Shown here: piece by piece, positions 41,834 to 51,582 of the stretch
How the letters are laid out: each line of letters opens with the position of its first letter
How positions within the stretch are numbered: the first letter of the stretch is position 1
Assembly: GCA_021372375.1 (NCBI GenBank)
Contig: JAJFUN010000017.1
Location: 24,225-88,224 of the forward strand
Direction of reading: 5' to 3'
Length of the DNA: 64,000 nt
DNA from: Pelosinus sp.
Lineage (GTDB): Bacteria > Bacillota > Negativicutes > Propionisporales > Propionisporaceae
Program-made: the position numbers and the translations under genes
The notes under the pieces: generated by a model
The model's input: only the letters and a program-made list of their open reading frames with translations
Told to the model about the DNA's origin: nothing
Databases searched by the model: none

Positions 41834-41980
41834 ATTATAAGGTAATAAGAATGGTACGTCAAGACGGTCAAAAAGCCAGCCGGGCTGGTAAGTGCGCACA
41901 TTATGGTGCTATATACCAGTAGGCTGGCTGCAGAAGTGGTGTTAAAATGGATTTGATAATGAAGTATTCGTTCTAACTGT

Positions 41981-42014
41981 AAAAAAAAGCGGGAAGCCTA
42001 GGCTTCCCGCTTTT
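41981..42014 (-). terminator. Terminator after the PFOR gene
   Basis: AAAAGCGGGAAGCC pairs perfectly with GGCTTCCCGCTTTT; eight T on the minus strand complete it. Confidence 0.95.
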
Positions 42015-42024
42015 AAAGTTTAAC

Positions 42025-45000
42025 TTATGCTTTTGTGGCTGCGGCTTCTTGAGCTGCAGCACTAACGCCTGCAAGACGTTTGTAAGTTTCCAGACGATGT
42101 TTTGCATCGTTTTCAGTCTTAGCAAAGAGCTGGTCAGCAGATTCCGGATTGGATTTTTTGAGGGAAGCATAACGAACTTCACCCATCAGGAAGCTTTGGA
42201 AATCAGCATAGTTTGGTTCTTTGGAATCAAGTGTAAACGGATTCTTTCCTGCTTCTGCAAGTTCAGGATTGAATCTGTACATTTGCCAGTAACCGCACGC
42301 AACTGCTTTTTTGATTTCTTCCTGGCTATTGCCCATGCCGCCCTTGAGACCATGGTTGATACAAGGAGCATAACCAATGATAAGAGATGGACCTGGGTAA
42401 GCTTCAGCTTCAGCAATTGCTTTAAGCGTCTGGTTTTTATCAGCGCCCATCGCAATTTGTGCTACATAGACATAGCCATAACTCATAGCCATCATGCCAA
42501 GGTCTTTTTTCTTGGTTTTTTTGCCGCTGGCAGCAAATTGAGCAATCGCCGCTGCCGGAGTTGATTTAGAAGCCTGTCCGCCGGTATTGGAGTAAACTTC
42601 AGTATCAAATACAAAGATATTTATATCTTCGCCGGAAGCAAGAACATGGTCTACGCCGCCGTAACCGATATCGTATGCCCAGCCGTCACCACCAAAGATC
42701 CACTGGGATCTCTTAACAAGATAATCTCTGTCTCTGTAGATTTTATTCAGCAGAGTATCATTACCTTTTTCAGCTGTGAGAAGTTCCACAACTTTATCAG
42801 CACGGTCACGAGAACCTGCGCCGATGTCTTTTTTATCAAGCCATGCTTCAAAGGCTGCTTTGAGTTCAGCACTAGCTGAAGGCAAAGCTTCTTTAATATC
42901 ATTCGCCAGACGTGCCCGTACTGACTGGGTACCAAGCAGCATGCCCATACCAAATTCAGCGTTATCTTCAAACAGAGAGTTTGCCCAAGCCGGACCAAAA
43001 CCTCTGTGGTTTTTGGTATAAGGCATAGCCGGTGCGCTAGCGCCCCAAATAGAAGAGCAGCCTGTAGCATTGGCAATCATCATTCTGTCGCCAAAGAGCT
43101 GAGTGATAAGTTTAGCATACGGAGTTTCAGTACAACCAGCGCAAGCGCCGGAGAACTCTAAGAGCGGCTGTTCAAACTGGCTGCCTTTTACTGTTTCTTT
43201 ATTTACAGGATTAGCTTTTGGTGAAACGCTGAGGGCGTAATCCCAAAGAGCTTCGCCTTTCATCTGAGAATCAAGTGGTTTCATGACAAGTGCTTTTTCT
43301 TTAGCAGGGCAAACCTGAGCACAGTTGCCGCAACCTGAGCAGTCAAGCGGAGAAACAACCATTCTATACTGCAGATCTTTCGCGCCGATAGCCGCTTTAG
43401 TAGTAAAGCCTTCCGGAGCTTTGGCTGCTTCGTCAGCATTCACGAGAACCGGGCGAATGGCAGCATGCGGACATACAAACGAACATTGGTTACATTGAAT
43501 ACATTTATCTGTTTGCCATTCCGGAACTTTTACAGCAATACCGCGTTTTTCATAAGCCGCTGTACCAACAGGGAAGGTGCCATCTTCAAGCGCACCGACA
43601 AATGCGCTTACCGGCAATTTGTCGCCTTCTTGTCTGTTCATCGGATAAAGAACTTTTTCTACGAATTCCGGTACCTTTTTAGTTTCGATTTTAGCGTCTT
43701 TGGCTGTTTTCCAAGCTTCAGGCACGTTAACTTTCACAATGGATTCAACGCCTTTATCGATAGCGGCATTGTTCATGTCAACAACTTGCTGACCTTTTTT
43801 ACCATAAGAAGTAACAACAGCTTCTTTTAGATATTTAACAGCGTCTTCTACCGGAATGATGTTAGCAATCTTGAAGAAAGCTGACTGCATAATCATGTTG
43901 ATTCTGCCGCCAAGACCAATGCTTTGTGCAATGCCTACAGCATTCAATGTGTAGAAGTTGATGTTATTGCTGGCGATATAGCGTTTCATGGAAGCAGGCA
44001 AATGTGCTTCAAGTTCTTCTTGGCTCCAGATACAGTTGAGGAGGAAGTTGCCGCCTTTTTTGAGGCCAGCAAGTACATCGTATTTATATACATATGACTG
44101 ATTGTGGCAAGCTACAAAATTAGCTTGGTTGATAAGGTAAGGCGATTTAATATGTTTTTTACCAAAACGCAGGTGAGATACGGTGATGCCGCCTGATTTT
44201 TTGGAATCATAAGCAAAATAACCTTGCGCAAACATGTCAGTTTTGTCACCGATAATTTTGATAGCGCTCTTGTTGGCGCCAACTGTGCCGTCTGAGCCAA
44301 GACCCCAGAACTTACAAGCGGTAGTGCCTTCCGGAGTTGTATCAATATCCGCTGCTACTTCAGGCAGTGATGTAAAGGTAACGTCATCATTAATGCTGAC
44401 AGTAAAGTTGTCTTTCGGCTGATCTTTTTTGAGATTATCATACACTGCTACAAGGTGTGCAGGTACAACGTCTTTAGAGCCAAGACCATAACGGCCGCCT
44501 ACAATAACAGGCTGCACTTCTTTGCCGTAGAAAGCTGTTTTAACATCAAGATATAAAGGTTCAGCTAATGAACCAGGTTCTTTTGTTCTGTCAAGAACAG
44601 CAATTTTCTTAACAGTTTTCGGAATATATTTGAAGAAATGTTCAATGGAGAAAGGTCTGTACAAATGTACGTTCAAAAGACCTACTTTTTCACCATTGGC
44701 ATTTAAGTAATCAACGGTTTCTTCAATCGCATCGCAAACTGAACCCATAGCAATGATAAGTCTGTCCGCATCTTTGGCACCATAATAATTGAACAGGTGA
44801 TATTCGCGGCCAGTCAGCTTGCTGATTTCAGCCATGTAGTTTTCTACGATTTCAGGCAATGCCTGATAATATTTATTGGATACTTCTCTTTCCTGGAAGT
44901 AAATATCCGGATTCTGAGCAGTGCCTCTGGTTACCGGATGATCCGGGTTCAAAGCCTTTCTGCGGAATGCATCAACAGCATCCATATCTAGTAATTTTGC

Positions 45001-45573
45001 TAATTCATCATACTCAAGAACTTCAATTTTTTGAATTTCATGGGAAGTTCTAAACCCATCAAAGAAATTGACAAACGGCACTTTGCCCTTAAGCGCAGCA
45101 AGATGAGCTACTGATGAAAGATCCATAACCTGTTGTACACTGCTTTCTGCCAAGAGTGCAAAACCGGTTTGTCTTGTAGCCATAACATCCTGGTGGTCAC
45201 CAAAAATGTTCAAAGAACTTGCAGCAAGTGCTCTGGCGCTAACATGAAAAACAGACGGCAATAATTCACCAGCAATTTTGTACATGTTAGGAATCATCAG
45301 CAGAAGACCCTGGGATGCGGTATAGGTAGTGGTAAGTGCACCTGCCTGCAGTGAACCATGTACAGCACCAGCGGCGCCTGCTTCAGACTGCATTTCCATT
45401 ACTTTTACTGGCTGACCAAAAATGTTTTTCTTGCCTTTTGCTACCCATTCGTCAACATGTTCTGCCATCGGTGATGAAGGAGTAATCGGATAGATTGCTG
45501 CTACATCGGTAAATGCATAAGATACATAGGCCGCAGCAGTATTCCCATCCATAGTTTTCATTTTTCTTGCCAT
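42025..45573 (-). CDS. nifJ: Pyruvate:ferredoxin (flavodoxin) oxidoreductase
   Basis: 1182 residues from ATG 45573 (AAAGGGGA upstream; an in-frame TTG at 45603 is less likely). Single-chain PFOR with domains in order: pyruvate-binding N-terminal domain (YAFTDVAAIYPITPSSPMAE), transketolase-like domain, the gamma region, a 2[4Fe-4S] ferredoxin insert (CIQCNQCSFVCPHA and CSGCGNCAQVCPAK, about 690-760), and the TPP domain (ANATGCSSIWG, GDGWAYDIGYGG). It oxidises pyruvate to acetyl-CoA and CO2 with reduction of ferredoxin, a core anaerobic step that would follow the lactate dehydrogenase near 55 kb. It is monocistronic with strong terminator. Confidence 0.98.
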   Translation of the reverse strand: MARKMKTMDGNTAAAYVSYAFTDVAAIYPITPSSPMAEHVDEWVAKGKKNIFGQPVKVMEMQSEAGAAGAVHGSLQAGALTTTYTASQGLLLMIPNMYKIAGELLPSVFHVSARALAASSLNIFGDHQDVMATRQTGFALLAESSVQQVMDLSSVAHLAALKGKVPFVNFFDGFRTSHEIQKIEVLEYDELAKLLDMDAVDAFRRKALNPDHPVTRGTAQNPDIYFQEREVSNKYYQALPEIVENYMAEISKLTGREYHLFNYYGAKDADRLIIAMGSVCDAIEETVDYLNANGEKVGLLNVHLYRPFSIEHFFKYIPKTVKKIAVLDRTKEPGSLAEPLYLDVKTAFYGKEVQPVIVGGRYGLGSKDVVPAHLVAVYDNLKKDQPKDNFTVSINDDVTFTSLPEVAADIDTTPEGTTACKFWGLGSDGTVGANKSAIKIIGDKTDMFAQGYFAYDSKKSGGITVSHLRFGKKHIKSPYLINQANFVACHNQSYVYKYDVLAGLKKGGNFLLNCIWSQEELEAHLPASMKRYIASNNINFYTLNAVGIAQSIGLGGRINMIMQSAFFKIANIIPVEDAVKYLKEAVVTSYGKKGQQVVDMNNAAIDKGVESIVKVNVPEAWKTAKDAKIETKKVPEFVEKVLYPMNRQEGDKLPVSAFVGALEDGTFPVGTAAYEKRGIAVKVPEWQTDKCIQCNQCSFVCPHAAIRPVLVNADEAAKAPEGFTTKAAIGAKDLQYRMVVSPLDCSGCGNCAQVCPAKEKALVMKPLDSQMKGEALWDYALSVSPKANPVNKETVKGSQFEQPLLEFSGACAGCTETPYAKLITQLFGDRMMIANATGCSSIWGASAPAMPYTKNHRGFGPAWANSLFEDNAEFGMGMLLGTQSVRARLANDIKEALPSASAELKAAFEAWLDKKDIGAGSRDRADKVVELLTAEKGNDTLLNKIYRDRDYLVKRSQWIFGGDGWAYDIGYGGVDHVLASGEDINIFVFDTEVYSNTGGQASKSTPAAAIAQFAASGKKTKKKDLGMMAMSYGYVYVAQIAMGADKNQTLKAIAEAEAYPGPSLIIGYAPCINHGLKGGMGNSQEEIKKAVACGYWQMYRFNPELAEAGKNPFTLDSKEPNYADFQSFLMGEVRYASLKKSNPESADQLFAKTENDAKHRLETYKRLAGVSAAAQEAAATKA

Positions 45574-45632
45574 AAAATTAAAATCCCCTTTCCCTTTCAA
45601 CAATTGATTGTTAGAAATTGCCTTGTAAAAAA

Positions 45633-45655
45633 TTACGCAAATATATTTGCATAAC
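45633..45655. promoter_or_regulatory. 23-bp motif shared with the tRNA-Arg/DnaA-box region (site 2)
   Basis: Minus strand GTTATGCAAATATATTTGCG plus TAA, centred on GCAAATATATTTGC and located just downstream of a possible TATAGT -10 for PFOR. Matches 37750-37772 at 20 of 23 positions. Confidence 0.5.
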
Positions 45656-46011
45656 TATACAACAAAAAACAATAATTCTTTTCCTATCCGTACAACATAA
45701 AAACATGATACTGACAATAAGGTAAATAAACATCCTTATTGTCTAATTTATGCAACATATTTAATATACACCCATAATTACAGGATGTAAAGATTTTAGA
45801 TATTTGTTGTAAAAGTAAGAAAACTTCACGGTTTAAAAAATTGTATCATTATGTATTTATGTACATTCCTCATATACATTTTTTGTATAATTACTATTTT
45901 TCATTTCTTTTCTTTCTGACCAATTTTAATGCCGCCATTTCTATAAATATAACATTCCCTATAAATTACAAAATTCCCGTTATAAATTGCTATTTTTCCC
46001 TGATATTATAA

Positions 46012-46042
46012 TAAAATGCAGAGACAATAGCTGCCTCTGCAT
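46012..46042 (-). terminator. Terminator after the RND pump gene
   Basis: ATGCAGAG pairs perfectly with CTCTGCAT; the minus strand continues TTTATTATAAT. Confidence 0.75.
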
Positions 46043-46055
46043 AAACATCACTAGT

Positions 46056-49000
46056 TTAATTTTCAGCACGCCTTATTTTTATCTTAGTACAAGCTCCAGT
46101 AATCACAGACTTTAAGCCGCCTGTAAAAGAGTGCTTTTCAAAATACAAGAAAATAATCGGAATGGCAATAAGGGTAAAGAAGGTTGAAGAAATAAGCCCG
46201 CCAATGATAACCCAGGCCATGCTGACTCTGGTTTCAGAGCCTGCCGTCATAGCAAGTGCAGTCGGCATCATCCCGACAACCATGGTTAGTGAAGTCATAA
46301 AAATAGGTTTTAGTCTGGTCTTGCCTGCCTCAATTATGGCATCCTTGGCATCCATACCACGATCCTTTAGGGTCAAAGTATAATCTAAGAGCAATGTGCC
46401 GTTTTTAGCTACTACACCATCCATAACCAAAATACCAATCAGCGAATACAAATTGATAGTATTATGGGTAACTGCCAAAAACACAAAAGAACCAATTAAC
46501 CCGAAGGGCAGCGAAAACATTCTGATAAACGAAGTTGATAAAGATTCATACAGCGTCGAAAGCAACATATAAACCAGGATTAACGACAAGGCTAACGCCT
46601 GCCCCATTTCGCTGAAAGTAGTCGTCATATTATCCGCCTGTCCGGTGAAGCGATAAGAAACATTTGGTCCCAAAACTTCTGGTTTAATATTCTTCTTAAT
46701 ATCATTGATTACATCTTGCAACGGACGAGTGGTTATATTGGCTGATATATTAATAGATTCTTGTTTATCAACCCGTCTTAGCATAACCGGTCCGACATTA
46801 TCTTCTACCCGCGCCACATCACTCAGTCTTACCAAACCGCTACTTGCCTGCACAGGTATAGAACTGATATCAGAGGCCTTATACCCATCACTGTTTTTTA
46901 ATCTAACTTCAATTTTGGTATCTTGCCCGTCATTATTGGGGTCATTGGCAAAAGTCCCGGCCTGCGCACCGGCTATCGCCCCATTAAAGACATTGTTTAC
47001 CGCATTGACGGTAGTGTTATAAAATTTAAGTTTTTCTCTGTCTACAATCAGCCTTAATTCCGGCGCCCCTTCTGTATAAGTGCTGTTGACATCCTTGATG
47101 CCGTCAATGTTTTTCATAACGTCCTGTACATTATTAGAAGCCTTAATAATATTATCGAGGCTTGCACCGCGGATTTCAATCTGTATTGGTGATCGTCCAC
47201 CGCCGCCGCCACCACCGCCTGACACACCGGCAACCGAAGACTGCGTTTCACTTACTTGTGCAATGGCTTGGCTCATATCTTTCTGTAGAAACTTTCTTAC
47301 CTGATCAGTAACCTGCCATACACTGCGCTGGCGATCCTTCATATCAAAGAGTTGCACGCTCACGCTGCCATAGTTGCCTGCCGGTGAGCCTACACTTGAT
47401 AAATAATTTTTTACTTCGGGAATTGTTGTAAGATATTCTTCGATTTTCCGTACAGCCTCATTGGTTTTATCAATGCTTTGCCCTACTGGAAACTGCACAG
47501 ATATATTAAAGCTGCTTTCATCTGTTTTCGGCATATACTCAGAGCCAATAATCCCCATCGGCAGTAACGAAACAGCCGCGAAAAATACTACTAACACCGT
47601 AGCAAGCACTTTTTTCTGATTGCCAAGACTCCAGTACAGCAGCCTTTCATATTTTTGCACTGCCGCTGATTCTAACCAATTCATAAAATCCCATACCCTG
47701 CCCTTGGGCTCATGCATGCCCTGGGCAAAAAATCTTGATGCCATCATTGGCGTCAACGTAAAGGAAATAAACATGGAACATAAGGTCGCAAAGACAATAG
47801 TCAGACCAAATTGGCGGAAATACTGCCCTGTCATGCCGTTCATAAACGCAATAGGCGCAAATACCATAACGTCACACAAAGTGATCGCAATAGCAGCCAT
47901 ACCAATCTCATTTCGGCCATCTTCAGCCGCAATTTTGGCTTCTTTTCCCATCGCCAAATGCCTATGGATATTTTCCAGGACAACGATGGAATCATCAACC
48001 AAAATCCCGATACAGAGCGACATCCCCATTAAAGACATCATGTTAAAAGTGAAGCCTGCTACATACATAGCAAAAAAAGTAGTAATCAGCGAAGTAGGAA
48101 TGGCGATCATTACAGTTGCCGTAGAACGCCAGCCGCGTAAAAATAAGAAGAGCACCAAGCCTGTCGTAAACAGCCCTTCAATCAGCGCTTCGAGCGTATT
48201 ATGCAAAGAGTCGTTTACATATTGCGAACTATCATTAATTATAACAAATTGATAATCCGGATATTCAGCACGCAAACTATTAAGCTGTTCCATCGCAGCC
48301 TTGGCCGCATCAACCAGATTGGCATCACTGTTTTTATAAACAGTCAGGGAAACTACATCCTGACCATTGGTACGTGCGTACCTGGTAACCCGCGCATCCT
48401 GTTCTTTCACTGTAGCCAGACTGCTCAGCGGAATACTGAGATTTTTGTTATTGCTGACATGGATGGAGGCTAGTTCTGCCGGCGAAGTATACTGAGCAGT
48501 CAACCGAACACTGGTCTCTTTATTATCACCATATACCGATCCGGCCGGCGTCATAAGGTTTTCCTGCTGAATTCGTTTGACAATTTGATCAAGCGAAATA
48601 TTAAAATAAGATAACTTATCTTTATCTACTTCCACCGCGATTTCTTTATCACGACCGCCGTCCAGCGACACATCAGATACCCCACTTGCCCGCTGCAGTC
48701 GTTCGAGAAAGACATCATTGGCTACAGCATAAACATCAGCTAATGGCTTATCAGCAATTACTGAAATTTGCATAATTGGCGCAGCATTGACATCCCGTTT
48801 CATAACAACAGGCTCGTTAATCCCTGTCGGCAGCTTGCTGCGCACACGATCCACATACTTGGTTGCATCAATGGCCGCCATATCAACATTGGCCCAAAAT
48901 TCAAATTCTAACGTAATCTGCGCTTTCTCGGGACGCGCCGTAGCCGTAATATGTTTTAGATTAGATAAAGATGACAGGGAATTTTCGAGTGGTTTAATAA

Positions 49001-49187
49001 CATCCTGCTCAATCTCTTCTGTACCCGCCCCCGGATAATTTACCGTTACAGTAACATAAGGTACGTTTATGGCTGGCAAAAGTTCCACGCCCAAGCGGTA
49101 AAAACTAACTAACCCAAACACGACAAACAGCAGGACAATCATCGAAATGCCAATTGGCTTCTGAATAGAAAAACGCGTAATATTCAA
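46056..49187 (-). CDS. RND-family multidrug efflux pump (HAE1/AcrB-like)
   Basis: 1043 residues from TTG 49187, which lies 8 bases behind AAGGGG and gives the usual MNITRFSIQKPIG start; a GTG at 49196 would overlap the adaptor stop. Twelve membrane segments with two large periplasmic loops. The proton-relay Asp pair is in ILVDDSIVVLEN (TM4). A run of eight glycines (about 645) replaces a normal loop in the second periplasmic part. It exports hydrophobic compounds across the diderm envelope with the adaptor encoded 5 bases upstream. No outer-membrane channel gene is adjacent. Confidence 0.96.
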   Translation of the reverse strand: MNITRFSIQKPIGISMIVLLFVVFGLVSFYRLGVELLPAINVPYVTVTVNYPGAGTEEIEQDVIKPLENSLSSLSNLKHITATARPEKAQITLEFEFWANVDMAAIDATKYVDRVRSKLPTGINEPVVMKRDVNAAPIMQISVIADKPLADVYAVANDVFLERLQRASGVSDVSLDGGRDKEIAVEVDKDKLSYFNISLDQIVKRIQQENLMTPAGSVYGDNKETSVRLTAQYTSPAELASIHVSNNKNLSIPLSSLATVKEQDARVTRYARTNGQDVVSLTVYKNSDANLVDAAKAAMEQLNSLRAEYPDYQFVIINDSSQYVNDSLHNTLEALIEGLFTTGLVLFLFLRGWRSTATVMIAIPTSLITTFFAMYVAGFTFNMMSLMGMSLCIGILVDDSIVVLENIHRHLAMGKEAKIAAEDGRNEIGMAAIAITLCDVMVFAPIAFMNGMTGQYFRQFGLTIVFATLCSMFISFTLTPMMASRFFAQGMHEPKGRVWDFMNWLESAAVQKYERLLYWSLGNQKKVLATVLVVFFAAVSLLPMGIIGSEYMPKTDESSFNISVQFPVGQSIDKTNEAVRKIEEYLTTIPEVKNYLSSVGSPAGNYGSVSVQLFDMKDRQRSVWQVTDQVRKFLQKDMSQAIAQVSETQSSVAGVSGGGGGGGGRSPIQIEIRGASLDNIIKASNNVQDVMKNIDGIKDVNSTYTEGAPELRLIVDREKLKFYNTTVNAVNNVFNGAIAGAQAGTFANDPNNDGQDTKIEVRLKNSDGYKASDISSIPVQASSGLVRLSDVARVEDNVGPVMLRRVDKQESINISANITTRPLQDVINDIKKNIKPEVLGPNVSYRFTGQADNMTTTFSEMGQALALSLILVYMLLSTLYESLSTSFIRMFSLPFGLIGSFVFLAVTHNTINLYSLIGILVMDGVVAKNGTLLLDYTLTLKDRGMDAKDAIIEAGKTRLKPIFMTSLTMVVGMMPTALAMTAGSETRVSMAWVIIGGLISSTFFTLIAIPIIFLYFEKHSFTGGLKSVITGACTKIKIRRAEN

Positions 49188-49192
49188 GCTGA

Positions 49193-50446
49193 TCACCCCT
49201 TGTCCGTCTGCGCATTGTTGGGGACAATAGTCATACCGGGCCGTAACCGGCTTAAATTGGTTAAAGCAACCGTCTCGCCTTCATTTAAGCCGCTTAAAAT
49301 CTCTACCTTATCATCGCCGCGGGCGCCCACCTCAACAGTACGCTGCACTATGGTATTATGCGCATCAACCACATATACGTAATATACACTATTTTTCTCC
49401 TGCACCGCATCTTTAGGAATAACTAAGGCATTTTTCCGTAATGGTACATTTACTACGCTTCTGGCAAACATGCCGCTTTTCACGGCAGGGTCAGGATTCA
49501 CCAAAGCAATCCTGAGGGAAAACGTCATACTTTGCGCATCACTTGCCGGACTAATATAAACCACTTTGCCTGGCACTGTTTTTCCTAAAGACTCAAGACC
49601 TACATTTACATCCATCCCCACGCTAAATGCCCCGAGATCTTGCTCAGAAACCTGACAATCCACGTATATATTACTATTATCAAAAATACTCAAAATCTTC
49701 TGCCCCGCCGGCGCGATATTCCCGACTTCTACTTGGCGATAGCCGATTACACCTGACCGCGGCGCGCGGAGTATCAAATCATCACGTTGCTTTTCTGCTG
49801 CATTAATACTTTGCTGCGCTTTAAGAGCAGCAGCCCTCGAGGACTGTATCGAAGCGGCAACCCCTGAATTCATTTGATTGGTTAATGTATCTAATGCTGC
49901 TTTGGCATCAGCTACCTGCTGCTGACTTGCGTCTAAACTATCTTTTGATATACCGCCTACATCATATAATGTTTTACTGCGCTGATAGCTGTCTAGAGCC
50001 CGTTGATAATCCGCCCGAGCCTTATCATAATTGGCGTTGACTGTAGACTCTGTACTGATTGCGTCAGCCGAAGCCTGCTGATAAGCGGCCCGGTTTTGCG
50101 CGATAGAAATATCACCGTCTCCGGTATCCTGAATAACTAAAACGTCCCCGGCTGATACCTGCTGGCCTAAGGTTACATTTACCGCAGCCACGCGGCCTTG
50201 ATATTTAGGAGCAACGTCCACCTGTGCTTCCGGTACCGTTTGCCCGCTAAGCGAAATGCGTTTTAGTAAATCAGTCCGCTGCACAGCTGTTACATCTACG
50301 GTTGCCTGCATTTTGCTTTTAGAAGTTTGACTTCCCGCAGCATATTTTTGCTTATAAACGGCAAACCCTGCCACTAATATTAAAATAATGCCCACAATAC
50401 TAAACACTTGTACCTTGGATAAACCTTTTAAGCGCTGATATCTCAT
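49193..50446 (-). CDS. Periplasmic adaptor of the RND pump (HlyD/MFP)
   Basis: 417 residues. An N-terminal anchor (about 12-30) is followed by a lipoyl half (GRVAAVNVTLGQQVSAGDVL), a long alpha hairpin rich in Ala/Gln (about 110-225, including SKTLYDVGGISKDSLDA), the second lipoyl half (RAPRSGVIGYRQVEVG), a beta barrel and a C-terminal domain (VIPKDAVQEKNSVYYVYV). It bridges the RND pump to an outer-membrane channel. It precedes the pump gene directly, so the two form an operon. ATG follows GGAGATTAG. Confidence 0.96.
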   Translation of the reverse strand: MRYQRLKGLSKVQVFSIVGIILILVAGFAVYKQKYAAGSQTSKSKMQATVDVTAVQRTDLLKRISLSGQTVPEAQVDVAPKYQGRVAAVNVTLGQQVSAGDVLVIQDTGDGDISIAQNRAAYQQASADAISTESTVNANYDKARADYQRALDSYQRSKTLYDVGGISKDSLDASQQQVADAKAALDTLTNQMNSGVAASIQSSRAAALKAQQSINAAEKQRDDLILRAPRSGVIGYRQVEVGNIAPAGQKILSIFDNSNIYVDCQVSEQDLGAFSVGMDVNVGLESLGKTVPGKVVYISPASDAQSMTFSLRIALVNPDPAVKSGMFARSVVNVPLRKNALVIPKDAVQEKNSVYYVYVVDAHNTIVQRTVEVGARGDDKVEILSGLNEGETVALTNLSRLRPGMTIVPNNAQTDKG

Positions 50447-50547
50447 TGAGCTAATCTCCTCCTACCTTTACGCTTTCCTAGCAGCTAACTAGAACGAACT
50501 TATCATATCTACAATTTTAAAATAAAACTATGACAAACATATGACAA

Positions 50548-51480
50548 TCAAAATTGGCTTTTCTGCCAAAACTGTTCAGTTTCTACTATAATTGGCGTTA
50601 CTGGTATTTTTGTTAATTCAAACAGTTCAATTGTCTCACGCGCTGTAATAGGCTGACAAGTTATAAGCATTCCTGCTTTCCAGGCCAAATAGCCGATAAT
50701 TGCCTCTGGCCTTACGCCATTTCGCCGCAGTGCAGCAAGCGACAAATCACCATGGCGCTTGGAAAGCCGGTGCCCGTCCTGACCAACCAGGAGCGGCACA
50801 TGATAAAAAGCAGGAGCCTGAAGGCCTAAAAGCTGATATAACAGCAGCTGCCTGGGCGTTGAATCAAGTAAATCATCCCCGCGCAGCACATGAGAAATAT
50901 TCATAGCCGCATCATCAACTACAACCGCTAATTGATAGGCGTGCACGCCATCTGAACGCCGCAGCGCAAAATCACCAACATCTCTTGCTATATCCTGCTT
51001 TCTGAGTCCGCGCAGCCCATCTTCAAATGAAAGTTCTCCAGGCCGTACCCTAACCCTTAGCGCTGCCGGCCGGCTCTCTGCTTTACGATTACGACAGGTT
51101 CCCGGATATACGCGCTCACCGTCCGCGCTATGCGGCGCCGATGCCGCAAGCTGGGCCCTAGTACAATAGCAAGGATATATCAGGCCTAAACTCTCCAATT
51201 TTTCTAATGCCGCCTGATATAAATGGCGGCGCTCATCTTGACAATAAGGCCCATAAGTTCCCCCGACATCAGGCCCCTCATCCCAGTCAAGCCCTAGCCA
51301 GGCTAAATCATTCATTACGTCTTTTATATATTCTGTCCGAGAACGCTCAGGATCAAGATCCTCTATGCGAAGCACCATAGTCCCCTCGGCTTTTCTAACC
51401 TGCAGCCAGGCTAAATAAGCCGTCCAGGCATTCCCCAAATGCATGTGCCCTGTTGGGCTAGGTGCAAACCGTCCGCGCAT
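50548..51480 (-). CDS. gluQ: Glutamyl-Q tRNA(Asp) synthetase
   Basis: 310 residues from ATG 51480, served by AAGGGGAG. A truncated class I glutamyl-tRNA synthetase without an anticodon-binding domain: HIGH-like FAPSPTGHMHLGN, zinc-site YPCYCTRAQL and GTCRNR, and KMSKS-like HRLSKRHGD. GluQ attaches glutamate to queuosine at the wobble base of tRNA-Asp. It fits with queF 1 kb away on the same strand. Start upstream at 51525 is possible but would lack a ribosome site. Confidence 0.95.
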   Translation of the reverse strand: MRGRFAPSPTGHMHLGNAWTAYLAWLQVRKAEGTMVLRIEDLDPERSRTEYIKDVMNDLAWLGLDWDEGPDVGGTYGPYCQDERRHLYQAALEKLESLGLIYPCYCTRAQLAASAPHSADGERVYPGTCRNRKAESRPAALRVRVRPGELSFEDGLRGLRKQDIARDVGDFALRRSDGVHAYQLAVVVDDAAMNISHVLRGDDLLDSTPRQLLLYQLLGLQAPAFYHVPLLVGQDGHRLSKRHGDLSLAALRRNGVRPEAIIGYLAWKAGMLITCQPITARETIELFELTKIPVTPIIVETEQFWQKSQF

Positions 51481-51523
51481 GCTTTTCTCCCCTTCCGTCA
51501 AAGACCTATCTTCCCTATAATAC

Positions 51524-51574
51524 ATTATAAAGGAGCTATCGCATTAGTAAAATTAGTGCGACAGCCCCTTTATA
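51524..51574 (-). terminator. Terminator after the nitroreductase gene
   Basis: ATTATAAAGG/CCTTTATAAT with inner GCT..TCGCA pairing to TGCGA..AGC. It belongs to the group of similar hairpins near 6.75, 26.63 and 32.0 kb. Confidence 0.8.
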
Positions 51575-51582
51575 ATTCAAAA

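Larger units (their letters stand above)
45574..46055. other. PFOR upstream region with two dyads
   Basis: 482 AT-rich bases without a gene. The palindrome GCAAATATATTTGC (45637-45650) and a 10-bp inverted repeat GACAATAAGG/CCTTATTGTC (45713-45722, 45734-45743) lie upstream of the PFOR start. The left part (45800-46015) shows no structure except the RND terminator. Confidence 0.5.

Noticed and set aside
47080..47304. Glycine/proline-run open frame opposite the RND gene
   Set aside because: The proline run is only the complement of the eight-glycine loop in the pump.
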